Source: Pectobacterium polonicum (GTDB taxonomy: Bacteria; Pseudomonadota; Gammaproteobacteria; Enterobacterales; Enterobacteriaceae). Taken from it: a stretch of DNA of 64,000 nucleotides. The position numbers were made by a program, and so were the translations under genes. Where the stretch lies: the NCBI RefSeq assembly GCF_005497185.1, contig NZ_RJTN01000002.1:124001-188000 (forward strand). The letters are read 5' to 3'. Of this stretch, positions 1 through 10,047 are shown piece after piece (position 1 is the first letter of the stretch; every line of letters starts with the position of its first letter). Below the pieces are notes generated by a model. That model was not told the origin of the DNA and did no database searches. It worked only from the letters and a program-made list of their open reading frames with translations.

Positions 1-823
1 GCAAAATATAAAAGCGTTTCGCCATGTCTTTCGTCGACTGATCCATAGAACCAGACACGTCCATCAAACAGAACATTACGGCCTGGCTCGATGGCTCGGC
101 TCGACGCTCGTAATTCTTGTAGCGCAGGTCAAACGTATCGATAAAAGGTACGCGTGCGATTTTCTGGCGCAGCTCGGCGATGTCCTGCCGTAATCGTTCC
201 TCCTCCAGCAATTGTGCTGGTTCGGTGTGCGCCAATTGCTCTAACGACTCTTCCAACTCATGCAACGTGCGACGTTTACCCGCTGTCATCGCCATACGGC
301 GTGCCAGCGAGTTTTGTAGTGAACGCACGACACTGATATTGGCAGGAACGCCGTTAGCGGTGTAGCCGGCGCGATGCGTTTTGTATTCGGTCATTTGCCG
401 ATGCTGGGTCTTCTTCAGATTCGGCAGCGCCAGATCTTCAAACAGCAGATCCAGATATTCATCTTTGGAGATCTGAAAGACAAACCCATCCTCGCCTTCG
501 CCGTCTTTACTGGCATCCCCCTGACCGGAACCACCGCTGCCACCTCCTTGTGGCCGCTCGATTTTGTCATTCTGTACGAAGTGATCGTTGCCGGGGTGGA
601 CGCGGTGGCGGCGTCCTCCACGACCCTGATGGAACATCGGTTCGTTGATGTCTGCATTGGGGATCGACACCGACTCCCCGCTTTCGATGTCGGTCACCGA
701 ACGCTTATTAATGGCCTCGGAAATCGACTGTTTTATTTGCGACTTATAGCGGCGCAGAAAGCGTTGGCGGTTCACCGTGCTTTTGTTTTTGCCGTTCAGT
801 CGTCGGTCAATAAAATAGGCCAT
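1..823 (-). CDS. yeaH: YeaH family protein (UPF0229), 3' part cut by window edge
   Basis: About 274 residues of the N-terminal part are present; the C-terminus lies beyond base 1. The translation starts [20 protein letters not shown] and matches the YeaH/UPF0229 family. It has a Gly-rich acidic linker (around residues 85-105, GGGSGGSG) and, near the cut end, the start of a von Willebrand A-like domain with a metal-site-like DVSGSMD motif. It lies 36 bases behind yeaG on the same strand, the conserved yeaGH pair. In E. coli the pair is induced by starvation and stationary phase, and YeaH's biochemical role is not established. Start chosen at the ATG complementary to 821-823, which gives the family N-terminus. 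Identification is firm, function is not. Confidence 0.93.
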   Translation of the reverse strand, partial: MAYFIDRRLNGKNKSTVNRQRFLRRYKSQIKQSISEAINKRSVTDIESGESVSIPNADINEPMFHQGRGGRRHRVHPGNDHFVQNDKIERPQGGGSGGSGQGDASKDGEGEDGFVFQISKDEYLDLLFEDLALPNLKKTQHRQMTEYKTHRAGYTANGVPANISVVRSLQNSLARRMAMTAGKRRTLHELEESLEQLAHTEPAQLLEEERLRQDIAELRQKIARVPFIDTFDLRYKNYERRAEPSSQAVMFCLMDVSGSMDQSTKDMAKRFYIL

Positions 824-859
824 GTTTCCCCCAAACGCTGTTGCCAGCATCGTGCGTCA

Positions 860-2794
860 TTATGATGATTTCCTCACCCGCAGATACCATTCGCACAGCA
901 AACGTACCTGTTTCCGGGTATAGCCTTTCTCCATCATGCGATCGACGAAGTCATCATGCTTTTTCTGTTCATCCGTTGAGGTTTTGGTATTAAACGAAAT
1001 CACAGGCAACAGCTCTTCCGTGTTGGAGAACATCTTCTTCTCGATAACCGTGCGCAGTTTCTCGTAGCTGGTCCAGTTTGGATTCCTGCCGCTATTGCTG
1101 GCACGGGCGCGCAGGACAAAGTTGACGATCTCGTTACGGAAGTCTTTAGGGTTACTGATACCCGCAGGTTTCTCGATCTTTTCCAGCTCGGCGTTCAACG
1201 ACTCACGGTCAAACAACTGGCCAGTATCTGGATCACGGTACTCCTGATCCTGAATCCAGAAGTCCGCATAGGTAACATAACGGTCAAAAATATTCTGGCC
1301 GTATTCGGAATAGGATTCGAGATAGGCTGTCTGGATCTCTTTACCGATAAATTCGGCGTACTTCGGCGTCAGATAGCCTTTCAGGTGTTCCAGATACTTC
1401 TCTGCCAACTCCTGTGGGAATTGCTCACGCTCGATCTGCTGTTCCAGTACGTAGAACAGGTGTACCGGGTTGGCGGCGACTTCGCTGTGATCGAAGTTAA
1501 AGACGCGCGACAGAATCTTGAACGCAAAGCGGGTCGACAGACCGTTCATCCCTTCATCCACGCCCGCATAGTCGCGGTACTCCTGATAGGATTTCGCTTT
1601 TGGATCGGTATCTTTCAGGCTTTCCCCGTCGTAAACCCGCATCTTAGAGTAAATGCTGGAGTTTTCCGGATCTTTCAGACGCGACAGAATGGAGAAGCGA
1701 GCCAACGTTTCCAGCGTGCCGGGGGCGCAAGGCGCATGTGTCAGCTCGCTGTGATCCAGCAGTTTGTCGTAGATTTTGACCTCTTCGGATACGCGCAGGC
1801 AGTATGGCACCTTCACGATATACACGCGGTCAAGAAACGCTTCATTGTTCTTGTTGTTACGGAATTGCACCCACTCGGACTCGTTGGAGTGCGCCAGAAT
1901 AATCCCGTTAAACGGCAGGGCAGCAATGCCTTCCGTCCCGTTATAGTTGCCTTCCTGTGTTGCAGTCAGCAGCGGGTGGAGCACTTTGATGGGAGCCTTG
2001 AACATCTCCACGAACTCCATAATGCCTTGGTTCGCGCGGCACAATGCACCGGAGTAACCATAGGCATCGGGATCGTTCTGGGCAAAATGTTCCAGCTTGC
2101 GGATATCGACTTTACCGACCAGCGCTGAAATATCCTGATTGTTCTCATCGCCCGGTTCGGTTTTCGCGATCCCGATTTGCGCTAGAATGGATGGCCACAC
2201 TTTGACGACTCTGAATTTGGAAATGTCGCCACCAAACTCCTGCAAGCGTTTGGCAGCCCACGGCGACATGATGGTGCCAAGGTAGCGTCGCGGAATCGTA
2301 TACTCTTTCTCGAGTATTGCGGCATCTTCCTGCGGATTGAACAGGCAGAGAGGGTGGTCATTTACCGGGCTGCGTTCACCGTTGGCGCTGAGGATGTAAA
2401 TGGGCACACGCTGCATTAGTGCTTTCAAGCGTTCAGCCAGCGAAGATTTCCCGCCACCGACTGGCCCCAACAGATACAGAATCTGTTTTTTTTCCTCCAA
2501 TCCCTGCGCAGCGTGCTTCAGGTAAGAGACAATCTGTTCGATAGCCTCTTCCATACCGTAAAATTCTTCAAAAGCAGGGTAGCGGGCAATCACCCGGTTC
2601 GAAAATAAGCGTGACATTCGTGATTCTTGGGCGGTATCCACCATTACAGGCTCACCGATAGCCGTTAACAATCGTTCAGCCGCGTTCGCATAAGCATTGC
2701 GATCCTGCTGACAGATAGTAAGGAATTCCTGCAGAGTGAACTCTTCGTCCTTGGCAGCGTCGTAGCGCTGGCGGTAGTGATCAAATATGTTCAT
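860..2794 (-). CDS. yeaG: PrkA-family serine protein kinase YeaG
   Basis: 644 residues, the normal length for this family. The N-terminal half is an AAA-type PrkA domain with a Walker A motif GPVGGGKSS at residues 110-118. The C-terminal part is the PrkA C-terminal kinase-like domain. In E. coli YeaG is a cytoplasmic Ser/Thr kinase acting in the response to sustained nitrogen starvation and, with YeaH, in stationary-phase physiology. It is the first gene of the pair: yeaH follows after 36 bases. The upstream 455 bases (2795-3249) separate it from divergently transcribed mipA and must hold both promoters. Nothing looks broken. Confidence 0.96.
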   Translation of the reverse strand: MNIFDHYRQRYDAAKDEEFTLQEFLTICQQDRNAYANAAERLLTAIGEPVMVDTAQESRMSRLFSNRVIARYPAFEEFYGMEEAIEQIVSYLKHAAQGLEEKKQILYLLGPVGGGKSSLAERLKALMQRVPIYILSANGERSPVNDHPLCLFNPQEDAAILEKEYTIPRRYLGTIMSPWAAKRLQEFGGDISKFRVVKVWPSILAQIGIAKTEPGDENNQDISALVGKVDIRKLEHFAQNDPDAYGYSGALCRANQGIMEFVEMFKAPIKVLHPLLTATQEGNYNGTEGIAALPFNGIILAHSNESEWVQFRNNKNNEAFLDRVYIVKVPYCLRVSEEVKIYDKLLDHSELTHAPCAPGTLETLARFSILSRLKDPENSSIYSKMRVYDGESLKDTDPKAKSYQEYRDYAGVDEGMNGLSTRFAFKILSRVFNFDHSEVAANPVHLFYVLEQQIEREQFPQELAEKYLEHLKGYLTPKYAEFIGKEIQTAYLESYSEYGQNIFDRYVTYADFWIQDQEYRDPDTGQLFDRESLNAELEKIEKPAGISNPKDFRNEIVNFVLRARASNSGRNPNWTSYEKLRTVIEKKMFSNTEELLPVISFNTKTSTDEQKKHDDFVDRMMEKGYTRKQVRLLCEWYLRVRKSS

Positions 2795-3249
2795 AGCGAT
2801 GCCCGTCCTTCGTCGATTAGCACAGATTAAGAGAGCGTGTGGAATATATGCCTATTAATATATTGCCCTCCGAAAGAAGAAATCTCCTGAGTCCAGCAAC
2901 CCTTATGCCAACTTGTAGCGTCAGGGCGTCGTGATTTTATTCATTCCCACTGGTCAGGAAGACGTCACCTTCTGTATTAAAGCGTAGTTTGCATCCGTAA
3001 AATTTCCTCTAGTCCACGGACGTATTTTTAAGATATTTCAAGGACTCACTTTCAGGAAAATCTGTGTAACATTATAGAGAATGGGCGCTCAGCCTTAAGG
3101 ACACTGCCTATTACCGACGTTAGCGCACGTAAAACCTATCGAATAGTTAGGTTATTCGTTAATGTTATTTTTATATAACCTGAATGCGAACGTGTGTAAT
3201 TGGCCTATCATGTTTCATGATATCTATCTGTAATAGGAAATAGAAAACT
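2795..3249. other. Divergent intergenic region yeaG / mipA
   Basis: 455 bases without a supportable gene, between two divergently transcribed genes. It should contain the yeaGH promoter (minus strand) and the mipA promoter (plus strand). The mipA half is AT-rich. I could not assign a specific operator or sigma-factor site by eye. Confidence 0.6.
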
Positions 3250-3999
3250 GTGAAAAAACCTCAACTATGTATGCTGGCCGCACTGGTTTCTGGTGCCGTG
3301 CTCCTGCCTTCAGCCTATGCCGCAGATGTCTCTCTGGGCCTTGGCGCTGCGGGTTCAACGTCTGTGTATCGTGGTGTTGATAATGATGTTTATCCGCTTC
3401 CTGTACTGAATTATGAAAGTGAAAGTTTTTATTTCCGCGGGCTGGGTGGTGGATACTACCTGTGGAATGACGGCGCAAATCGTTTCTCTTTAACGGCGTA
3501 CTACCTGCCTTTAGGGTTTAAGCCGGGAGATAGCGACGATCTGCGTATGAAGCAGTTGGACAAACGTCGCGGTACGCTGATGGCGGGTGCCGCTTATCGT
3601 CATACCGCCGACTGGGGTGAAATCCGTACCGTGCTGGCCGGGGATACGCTGGATTACAGCAACGGCTTCGCGTGGGACACCGCCTATCTTTACCGTTTCT
3701 CAATGGGCGATCTGAGCATCACTCCCGGTATCGGTGCGACCTGGTTCAGTGAAAACATGAACCAATATTACTACGGCGTGAGTGCGCAAGAATCTTCGCG
3801 TTCTGGATTTAACCAGTACAGCCCGGGTGATGGCTGGGCTCCGTATCTTGAACTGAGCGCGGGCTATCAGATTAACCAAAGCTGGAGCGCCTGGGCCGTG
3901 GGCCGTTACACGCGTTTGTCTGACGAAATGAAAGACAGCCCGATTGTTGATAGTAACCACAGCATCTTAATGAGCGCAGGCGTTAGCTATCGCTTCTAA
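3250..3999 (+). CDS. mipA: MipA/OmpV family outer-membrane protein
   Basis: 249 residues. A Sec signal peptide (MKKPQLCMLAALVSGAVLL, cleavage likely after Ala-Tyr-Ala near residue 24) precedes an OmpV/MipA beta-barrel ending in the aromatic YRF C-terminus typical of BAM substrates. In E. coli MipA is an outer-membrane scaffold that bridges the murein synthase PBP1B and the lytic transglycosylase MltA. The start is a GTG preceded by an AGGA Shine-Dalgarno in TAATAGGAAATAG. It is followed by yeaE on the same strand after 136 bases that contain a perfect 20-base palindrome (4036-4055), so the two are probably separate transcripts. Confidence 0.9.
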   Translation: MKKPQLCMLAALVSGAVLLPSAYAADVSLGLGAAGSTSVYRGVDNDVYPLPVLNYESESFYFRGLGGGYYLWNDGANRFSLTAYYLPLGFKPGDSDDLRMKQLDKRRGTLMAGAAYRHTADWGEIRTVLAGDTLDYSNGFAWDTAYLYRFSMGDLSITPGIGATWFSENMNQYYYGVSAQESSRSGFNQYSPGDGWAPYLELSAGYQINQSWSAWAVGRYTRLSDEMKDSPIVDSNHSILMSAGVSYRF

Positions 4000-4035
4000 C
4001 GCTTTTCGTAAGCATCGTGCATCTGCCGTACAGTA

Positions 4036-4055
4036 ATGGGGTGATATCACCCCAT
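4036..4055 (+). terminator. Perfect palindrome downstream of mipA
   Basis: ATGGGGTGAT followed by its exact reverse complement (ATCACCCCAT), then TTGCAC. It lies 37 bases after the mipA stop and 80 bases before yeaE. It could be a weak terminator (no strong T-run) or a dimer-binding operator for yeaE; the sequence does not decide. Confidence 0.45.
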
Positions 4056-4135
4056 TTGCACATTTATGGTGCACCGAATGCCATGTTAGGTTTGACGGCA
4101 AACTGGTTACGTTGACGGTATAACAAGGAGGACTC

Positions 4136-4987
4136 GTGACAAAAGCGATTCGTTTTCCAGATAACACCCGCGTACCGGCGATCGGTCAGGGAACGTGGTA
4201 CATGGGCGAAGATGCCCGCATGAAAACGCAGGAAGTGACGGCGCTGCAAGCGGGCATCGACCTTGGGTTAACGTTGATTGATACCGCCGAAATGTATGCG
4301 GAAGGCAGGGCGGAGGACGTAGTCGGCGAAGCAATACGCGGCCGCCGTGACAGCGTTTATCTGGTCTCGAAAGTCTACCCGCACAATGCGGGAGGCGAAA
4401 AGGCGATACAGGCGTGTGAACGCAGCCTGAAGCGACTGAAAACCGAGCGTCTTGATTTGTATCTGCTGCACTGGCGTGGCGGCATCCCGTTAGTTGATAC
4501 GATTGCCGCAATGGAACGACTACAGCAGGCGGGCAAAATCGGTCAGTGGGGCGTGTCCAATCTCGACCTTGAGGATATGCAGGAGCTGTGGTTGTTAAAT
4601 GGCGGACCGCATTGCATGACCAATCAAGTGCTTTACCATCTGGCCTCGCGCGGTATTGAGTTTGATTTGTTACCGTGGTGTCAGCAACAGCAGCTGCCCG
4701 TGATGGCATATTGCCCGCTGGCGCAGGCGGGGCGCTTGCGTGAGGGATTATTCTCGCATCCGGTGGTAAACCGCATTGCGCGTGAACATAACATCACGTC
4801 TGCTCAACTTTTACTGGCGTGGGTGATTCGCCAGCCGGGCGTGATCGCAATTCCAAAAGCCAGTTCTGTAAAGCATGTGCAGGAAAATGCGAAAGCGCTG
4901 GACGTGCAGTTATCTGCGGAAGATATCGCGCAGTTAGCTCAGGCGTTTCCACCGCCAACGCGCAAACAGCATCTGGATGTGGTATAG
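4136..4987 (+). CDS. yeaE: Aldo/keto reductase YeaE (methylglyoxal reductase type)
   Basis: 283 residues, an NADPH-dependent aldo-keto reductase of the YeaE group (E. coli YeaE reduces methylglyoxal). Visible AKR elements are the catalytic Asp and Tyr in LIDTAEMYAEG (around residues 46-56), the Lys of VSKVYPHN, the His of YLLHWRG, and the C-terminal cofactor-binding segment IPKASSVKHVQEN. The start is GTG at 4136, behind a strong AAGGAGG Shine-Dalgarno. It converges with yeaD across a stem-loop at 5014-5037. Confidence 0.92.
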   Translation: MTKAIRFPDNTRVPAIGQGTWYMGEDARMKTQEVTALQAGIDLGLTLIDTAEMYAEGRAEDVVGEAIRGRRDSVYLVSKVYPHNAGGEKAIQACERSLKRLKTERLDLYLLHWRGGIPLVDTIAAMERLQQAGKIGQWGVSNLDLEDMQELWLLNGGPHCMTNQVLYHLASRGIEFDLLPWCQQQQLPVMAYCPLAQAGRLREGLFSHPVVNRIAREHNITSAQLLLAWVIRQPGVIAIPKASSVKHVQENAKALDVQLSAEDIAQLAQAFPPPTRKQHLDVV

Positions 4988-5013
4988 CGGAAGATAAAGC
5001 ATTTGCAGAAGAA

Positions 5014-5037
5014 GTGTATGGCGGTTTCGCCATACAC
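5014..5037. terminator. Stem-loop between convergent yeaE and yeaD
   Basis: GTGTATGGCG, loop GTTT, then CGCCATACAC: a perfect 10-bp stem between the stops of two convergent genes. There is no long T-run on either side, so it may act as a weak bidirectional terminator. Confidence 0.55.
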
Positions 5038-5062
5038 CCATATAGCTACGTTATAGCCGTAG

Positions 5063-5932
5063 TTATTTCTTGATGCGGATAACCGTCGTCAGACGAGCCG
5101 GAGCGTTGGTGGACGCGACAAACGGCTGATTAATTCGCGCGGTTTCTACGCAAACGAACGTTTTATATCCTTCATCGGTCATGTCACTAATCGTACGAGA
5201 CAGTTCTGCGCCAGGGTTCCATGACACCACATCGCTATGGTGTGTGTGGTGTACTTCAATAGCGCGTTTCAGTACTGCATCATGTACCACGCTGGTGTCC
5301 TGCGGTTGGGTATAGATACGGTCTGTACGGTCAGTAAAGACTAAATCGCCTTGCTGCGTTGCCAGCTTTCCCTGATCCACTTTATCGATGAATGATTCAC
5401 CCAGACCGGCAATGCGAATATCGCTGATGTCGCCGATGTTGAAATAGGTGTGCAGCGCGCTGGTGATGCTGTAATCGCCATGCGCTTCCAGCTCAATACC
5501 GCACTCTTTGCCCAGCTTGAAACGGGCGATGAGTGTGAACTCGTGTGGCCAGCTTTTACGCGTTTCTTCATTGTCCCGCAGCGTGAATGTGAGTTGCACG
5601 CCGTGCTCATCTTCGCTGTGAGCGGTAAACTCCCAGGGCAGCAAACGAGCAAAGCCATGATTAGGTTCGGCGAAAGGGCCAAACCACGGGAAACAGATCG
5701 GGACGCCGCCGCGAATGGCAACGTGCTGAGTAAAAGGCGTATTGTCGCTCAGCCAAAGTACGGGTTCTTCATTCGTCGGTTGCCAACTGAGCAGGTGAGC
5801 CCCTTGTAATGCTACGGCTGCACGAACTTCAGGATGATCGACGACGATGACGGGTAATTGATCCAACTGACGTTGGCTAAGGGTGGTGCTAATTTGCTTA
5901 GTGACGGGGAGCGAGAAAATTGTGTTATGCAT
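5063..5932 (-). CDS. yeaD: D-hexose-6-phosphate mutarotase YeaD
   Basis: 289 residues, aldose-1-epimerase-like fold, interconverting the anomers of hexose-6-phosphates. The family core is visible: GGVPICFPWFGPF for phosphate binding (around residues 73-85), the catalytic-type His in LHTYFNIGDI and the late WNPGAELS Glu segment. A longer frame extends upstream, but the start MHNTIFSLPV at 5932 is preferred: it follows an AAGG Shine-Dalgarno and matches the family N-terminus. It lies directly downstream of gapA on the same strand, separated by a strong terminator, as in E. coli, and its substrate belongs to upper glycolysis. Confidence 0.94.
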   Translation of the reverse strand: MHNTIFSLPVTKQISTTLSQRQLDQLPVIVVDHPEVRAAVALQGAHLLSWQPTNEEPVLWLSDNTPFTQHVAIRGGVPICFPWFGPFAEPNHGFARLLPWEFTAHSEDEHGVQLTFTLRDNEETRKSWPHEFTLIARFKLGKECGIELEAHGDYSITSALHTYFNIGDISDIRIAGLGESFIDKVDQGKLATQQGDLVFTDRTDRIYTQPQDTSVVHDAVLKRAIEVHHTHHSDVVSWNPGAELSRTISDMTDEGYKTFVCVETARINQPFVASTNAPARLTTVIRIKK

Positions 5933-5985
5933 GATAGAACCTTTTTTGATTGTTTTTCGTTGTAAAAGAAATCTGCAATAAACAA

Positions 5986-6017
5986 TAAAAAAGGGCGACA
6001 TCACGTCGCCCTTTTTT
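5986..6017 (-). terminator. Rho-independent terminator of gapA
   Basis: AAGGGCGAC, loop ATCAC, GTCGCCCTT with A-runs on one side and T-runs on the other. It lies just after the gapA stop and works on the minus strand; the symmetry would allow bidirectional use. Confidence 0.9.
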
Positions 6018-6037
6018 CACCGAATCATCGCTGACAC

Positions 6038-7045
<1,008 letters not shown>

Positions 7046-7243
7046 CTATTGGTTTGTGAATAAAAGGTTGGTTGTAAAATTACAAAAACCTTGCTGAGCG
7101 TCAAGCGGAATCGTGTCAATAGTTGCTGTAAGTCAAACCTATGACCAAACTTTGTGCGAAAACCGCTCGAGCCTGTAACTAAGTAACATCTAAGACTGAT
7201 ATGGGGGCGGAATGCATCATATAAAGCCCGTGTCATTTCAATA

Positions 7244-7259
7244 TGTGATGTGTGTCACA
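7244..7259. promoter_or_regulatory. CRP-binding site upstream of gapA
   Basis: TGTGA-TGTGTG-TCACA: both half-sites match the CRP consensus exactly with the correct 6-base spacer. It lies in the 342-base divergent region between gapA and msrB, 211 bases from the gapA start and 117 from the msrB start. E. coli gapA is CRP-activated, so gapA is the likelier target, but distance does not exclude msrB. Confidence 0.85.
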
Positions 7260-7375
7260 ATTAAATATTCATGCTAATAACATTGCTAATATTAAGCCAG
7301 AACGACCTGTTAGGTTGTTAATTTTTTGTTATAATCAATGATTAATTGAATAAATAACACCGCAGTGAGACTTCC

Positions 7376-7795
7376 ATGACTAACGACTCTGCTTCGCACA
7401 CTTCGTCCGACAATACTGAACTGACAGAGATGCAGCGCTATGTCACCCAGCAACGCGGTACTGAGCCTGCGTTTTCAGGTAAATTGCTGCATAACAAGCG
7501 CACAGGCGCTTATCACTGTCTGTGCTGCCAGGCTCCGCTGTTTTATTCTGACAGTAAATATGATTCTGGTTGTGGCTGGCCGAGCTTCGATCAGCCCGTG
7601 TCCTCAGAAGCGATTCGCTATCTGGAAGATGATTCACACAACATGCGCCGTATTGAGATCCGCTGCGGGCAGTGTGATGCACATCTGGGGCACGTTTTCC
7701 CTGATGGTCCAAAAACCACTGGCGAACGCTACTGCGTGAATTCTGCTTCGTTGAGCTTTATCGATGACGTTGATGGCGAACGCGTTGACGGGTAA
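7376..7795 (+). CDS. msrB: Peptide-methionine (R)-S-oxide reductase
   Basis: 139 residues. It reduces methionine-R-sulfoxide in oxidised cytoplasmic proteins using thioredoxin. Two CXXC zinc pairs are visible (Cys48/Cys51 and Cys97/Cys100), with the catalytic Cys120 in [11 protein letters not shown] and the substrate segment [10 protein letters not shown]. Divergent from gapA and followed by yeaC, the same order as in E. coli. Confidence 0.96.
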   Translation: MTNDSASHTSSDNTELTEMQRYVTQQRGTEPAFSGKLLHNKRTGAYHCLCCQAPLFYSDSKYDSGCGWPSFDQPVSSEAIRYLEDDSHNMRRIEIRCGQCDAHLGHVFPDGPKTTGERYCVNSASLSFIDDVDGERVDG

Positions 7796-7925
7796 TCTGT
7801 TTGCGATAGGTGTGACAGTGACTGGTAATGATGTCTGGCTTTAAACGATTCAGCTGTTATAAAACGCTGCCAGCACAGGAATCCAGTAATAATAAATCTG
7901 ACCTTTCTCGGAGCAGAAACCGGAT

Positions 7926-8204
7926 ATGGAACTCAATGATCTGATCGACGCCATGACGCCAGAAATTTATCAGCGGTTAGTCACGGCGGTAGAGCTGGGC
8001 AAATGGCCAGACGGTGTTGCGTTGACCGCTGAACAGAAAGAAAACTGCCTGCAAATGGTGATGATGTGGCAGGCTCGCCATAATGAGCAGGCTGAGCACA
8101 TGACCATTGGCACCAATGGTGAAATTGTGATGAAGAGCAAACAAGAGCTGAAGCGCCAGTTTAACGGTGCTGAGGCGATCGTTACGCTGAAGCCTGATGC
8201 TTAA
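7926..8204 (+). CDS. yeaC: YeaC family protein (DUF1315)
   Basis: 92 residues, cytoplasmic, no signal peptide or membrane segment. It matches the DUF1315/YeaC family (MELNDLIDAMTPEIYQRLV start, ending in a basic/acidic helix). Function unknown. It lies 130 bases after msrB on the same strand and converges on pncA. It is the normal neighbour in enterobacteria, so it may be co-transcribed with msrB, but nothing here shows a shared role. The Shine-Dalgarno is weak. Confidence 0.9.
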   Translation: MELNDLIDAMTPEIYQRLVTAVELGKWPDGVALTAEQKENCLQMVMMWQARHNEQAEHMTIGTNGEIVMKSKQELKRQFNGAEAIVTLKPDA

Positions 8205-8254
8205 AATATCAGCGGCAGCCTCGGTGGCCGCCGCTATTCTCCCTGCTGGTGGTT

Positions 8255-8902
8255 TCAGCGATCGGCAGACAGCGTTGCAAGAAACTGTGTCATATCGATA
8301 AGCGTTGCCCCACGCTGTACCATTTCCTGCAATGCGAATGTGCTATCGTCGGGCGAAAGATTGACACCACGACAGCCATCCACCAGGACTTCTGTGTGAT
8401 ATCCCAAGGCGATGGCATCCCATACGCTAAATTTGACGCAATAGTCGGTCGCCAGACCCAGAATGGTTAAATGGGTAATATGGTGAGCGCGTAGCCAATC
8501 ATCTAATTCAGTTTTAACCCGATGACCGTTATCGAAAAAAGTGCTGTAGCTATCGATGTCAGGCTGTGTGCCTTTTTGTACTATCCACTGAATAGCGGAC
8601 AGTTGGAGCGCTGGATGAAAATCGGCACCCGTCGTCCCCTGAACACAATGGATGGGCCACCAGATTTGCGGCCATCCGTTTAATTCACCGATTTCACCGA
8701 CTACCGCCTGTTCACTCACGGCAAAGCAGCCGTGGTTATTTGGGTGCCAGTCCTGGCTGGCAATCACCGTAACGCCTGCGGCTACACAGGCATCAATGGC
8801 ACGATTAGCAACCTCAAGTACCTGATCGCTTTCGTTAACCGTCAGTGCACCGCCAGGGAAGAAATCATTTTGTAAATCAACTAATAGCAATGCTTTTTTC
8901 AT
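8255..8902 (-). CDS. pncA: Nicotinamidase / pyrazinamidase
   Basis: 215 residues. It hydrolyses nicotinamide to nicotinate and ammonia in NAD salvage. Isochorismatase-like fold with the catalytic triad Asp9 (VDLQNDF), Lys110 (VQKGTQPD) and Cys155 (TDYCVK); metal ligands are in SQDWHPNNH (Asp51, His53). It follows ansA after 18 bases on the same strand, the conserved ansA-pncA operon; both enzymes are amidohydrolases releasing ammonia. Confidence 0.96.
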   Translation of the reverse strand: MKKALLLVDLQNDFFPGGALTVNESDQVLEVANRAIDACVAAGVTVIASQDWHPNNHGCFAVSEQAVVGEIGELNGWPQIWWPIHCVQGTTGADFHPALQLSAIQWIVQKGTQPDIDSYSTFFDNGHRVKTELDDWLRAHHITHLTILGLATDYCVKFSVWDAIALGYHTEVLVDGCRGVNLSPDDSTFALQEMVQRGATLIDMTQFLATLSADR

Positions 8903-8920
8903 TATTTACTCCGTGATTGC

Positions 8921-9940
8921 TCAATCTTTATCGCTCAATTCCCCATGCAGGTTCTGCTGCATTAAACGGCGAATATCATCGGCGCTTAAGTCTTGCTGGC
9001 TCAATAAGTAATGCAGTTTGGTTAATGCTGCTTCAACGGTCATGTCAAAGCCACTAATGACACCCGCCTGCGCCAGCGCGTTGCCTGTTGCATAGCCGCC
9101 CATATTCACACGCCCGGAAATACACTGAGTCAGGTTAACGACCACAATGCCGCGGGCCGAAGCTTCACGTAATTCGCGCAGTAGTCCAGGGCTTTGCGGC
9201 GCGTTGCCGACGCCATAGGAGCGTAAGATAAGTGCTTTCACCGGCTGCCGGAGGAAATTGCTGATGACATCGGCAGAAATGCCGGGATAAATCGTAATCA
9301 CCCCAATAGGCTGCGGCGTAATGTGGTGGACTTTCAGCGGTGGACAGTGGCTGCATTCCACGGTGGGTGCCAGCCGACGAATATGGATACCGGCTTCCAG
9401 CAGCGGTGGATAATTAGGGGATGCAAAGGCATCAAAACCATCCGCATGGGCTTTGGTCGTGCGATTACCGCGCAAGAGCTTGTTATTGAAGAAGAGGGCG
9501 ACTTCATTAATGGGATGATTAGCCGCTACGTATAGCGCGTTCAATAGGTTCGTCTGGCCGTCCGAGCGCAATTCCGCAAGTGGTATTTGTGACCCTGTCA
9601 CGATAACCGGTTTGGCAAGATTCTCCAGCATAAATGAGAGCGCAGAGGCGGTGAACGCCATCGTGTCTGTGCCATGCAAAATGACGAAACCGTCGTAATC
9701 ATCGTAGTGGGCTTGAATATCGTCCGCGATGGATTGCCAATCCGCTGGCGTCATGTCAGACGAATCGATCAGCGGGTCATATTCATGAATCGTGAACGAC
9801 GGCATTTCTTCGCGGTGGAATTCAGGCATGTTTGCCAGTTGCTGCTGTAAATGGCCCGATACTGGGACATAGCCATTCGCGGAACGCTGCATACCGATGG
9901 TGCCGCCCGTATAAGCGACATAAATGGATTTCTTTCGCAT
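8921..9940 (-). CDS. ansA: L-asparaginase I, cytoplasmic
   Basis: 339 residues, E. coli AnsA length (338). It hydrolyses L-asparagine to aspartate and ammonia in the cytoplasm. The nucleophile Thr14 is in YTGGTIGM, and the second active-site motif HGTDTM has Thr91-Asp92. An upstream in-frame extension of 23 residues is rejected, because the start MRKKSIYVAYTGG at 9940 gives the family N-terminus and no signal peptide, as expected for type I. The Shine-Dalgarno is weak. First gene of the ansA-pncA operon. Confidence 0.95.
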   Translation of the reverse strand: MRKKSIYVAYTGGTIGMQRSANGYVPVSGHLQQQLANMPEFHREEMPSFTIHEYDPLIDSSDMTPADWQSIADDIQAHYDDYDGFVILHGTDTMAFTASALSFMLENLAKPVIVTGSQIPLAELRSDGQTNLLNALYVAANHPINEVALFFNNKLLRGNRTTKAHADGFDAFASPNYPPLLEAGIHIRRLAPTVECSHCPPLKVHHITPQPIGVITIYPGISADVISNFLRQPVKALILRSYGVGNAPQSPGLLRELREASARGIVVVNLTQCISGRVNMGGYATGNALAQAGVISGFDMTVEAALTKLHYLLSQQDLSADDIRRLMQQNLHGELSDKD

Positions 9941-10047
9941 GGTGGTGTGAGTCAGGATCAAAACAAGAGTATAGAGGGAAAAGCAGCCCGGTAATACTAT
10001 CATAAGCAATGACTATTACCGGGCTAGACTTGAGATTTGTCTAAACG

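Noticed and set aside
374-865. 163-codon plus-strand frame
   Set aside because: Antisense to yeaH, with no family resemblance and no Shine-Dalgarno; yeaH is clearly the coding strand.
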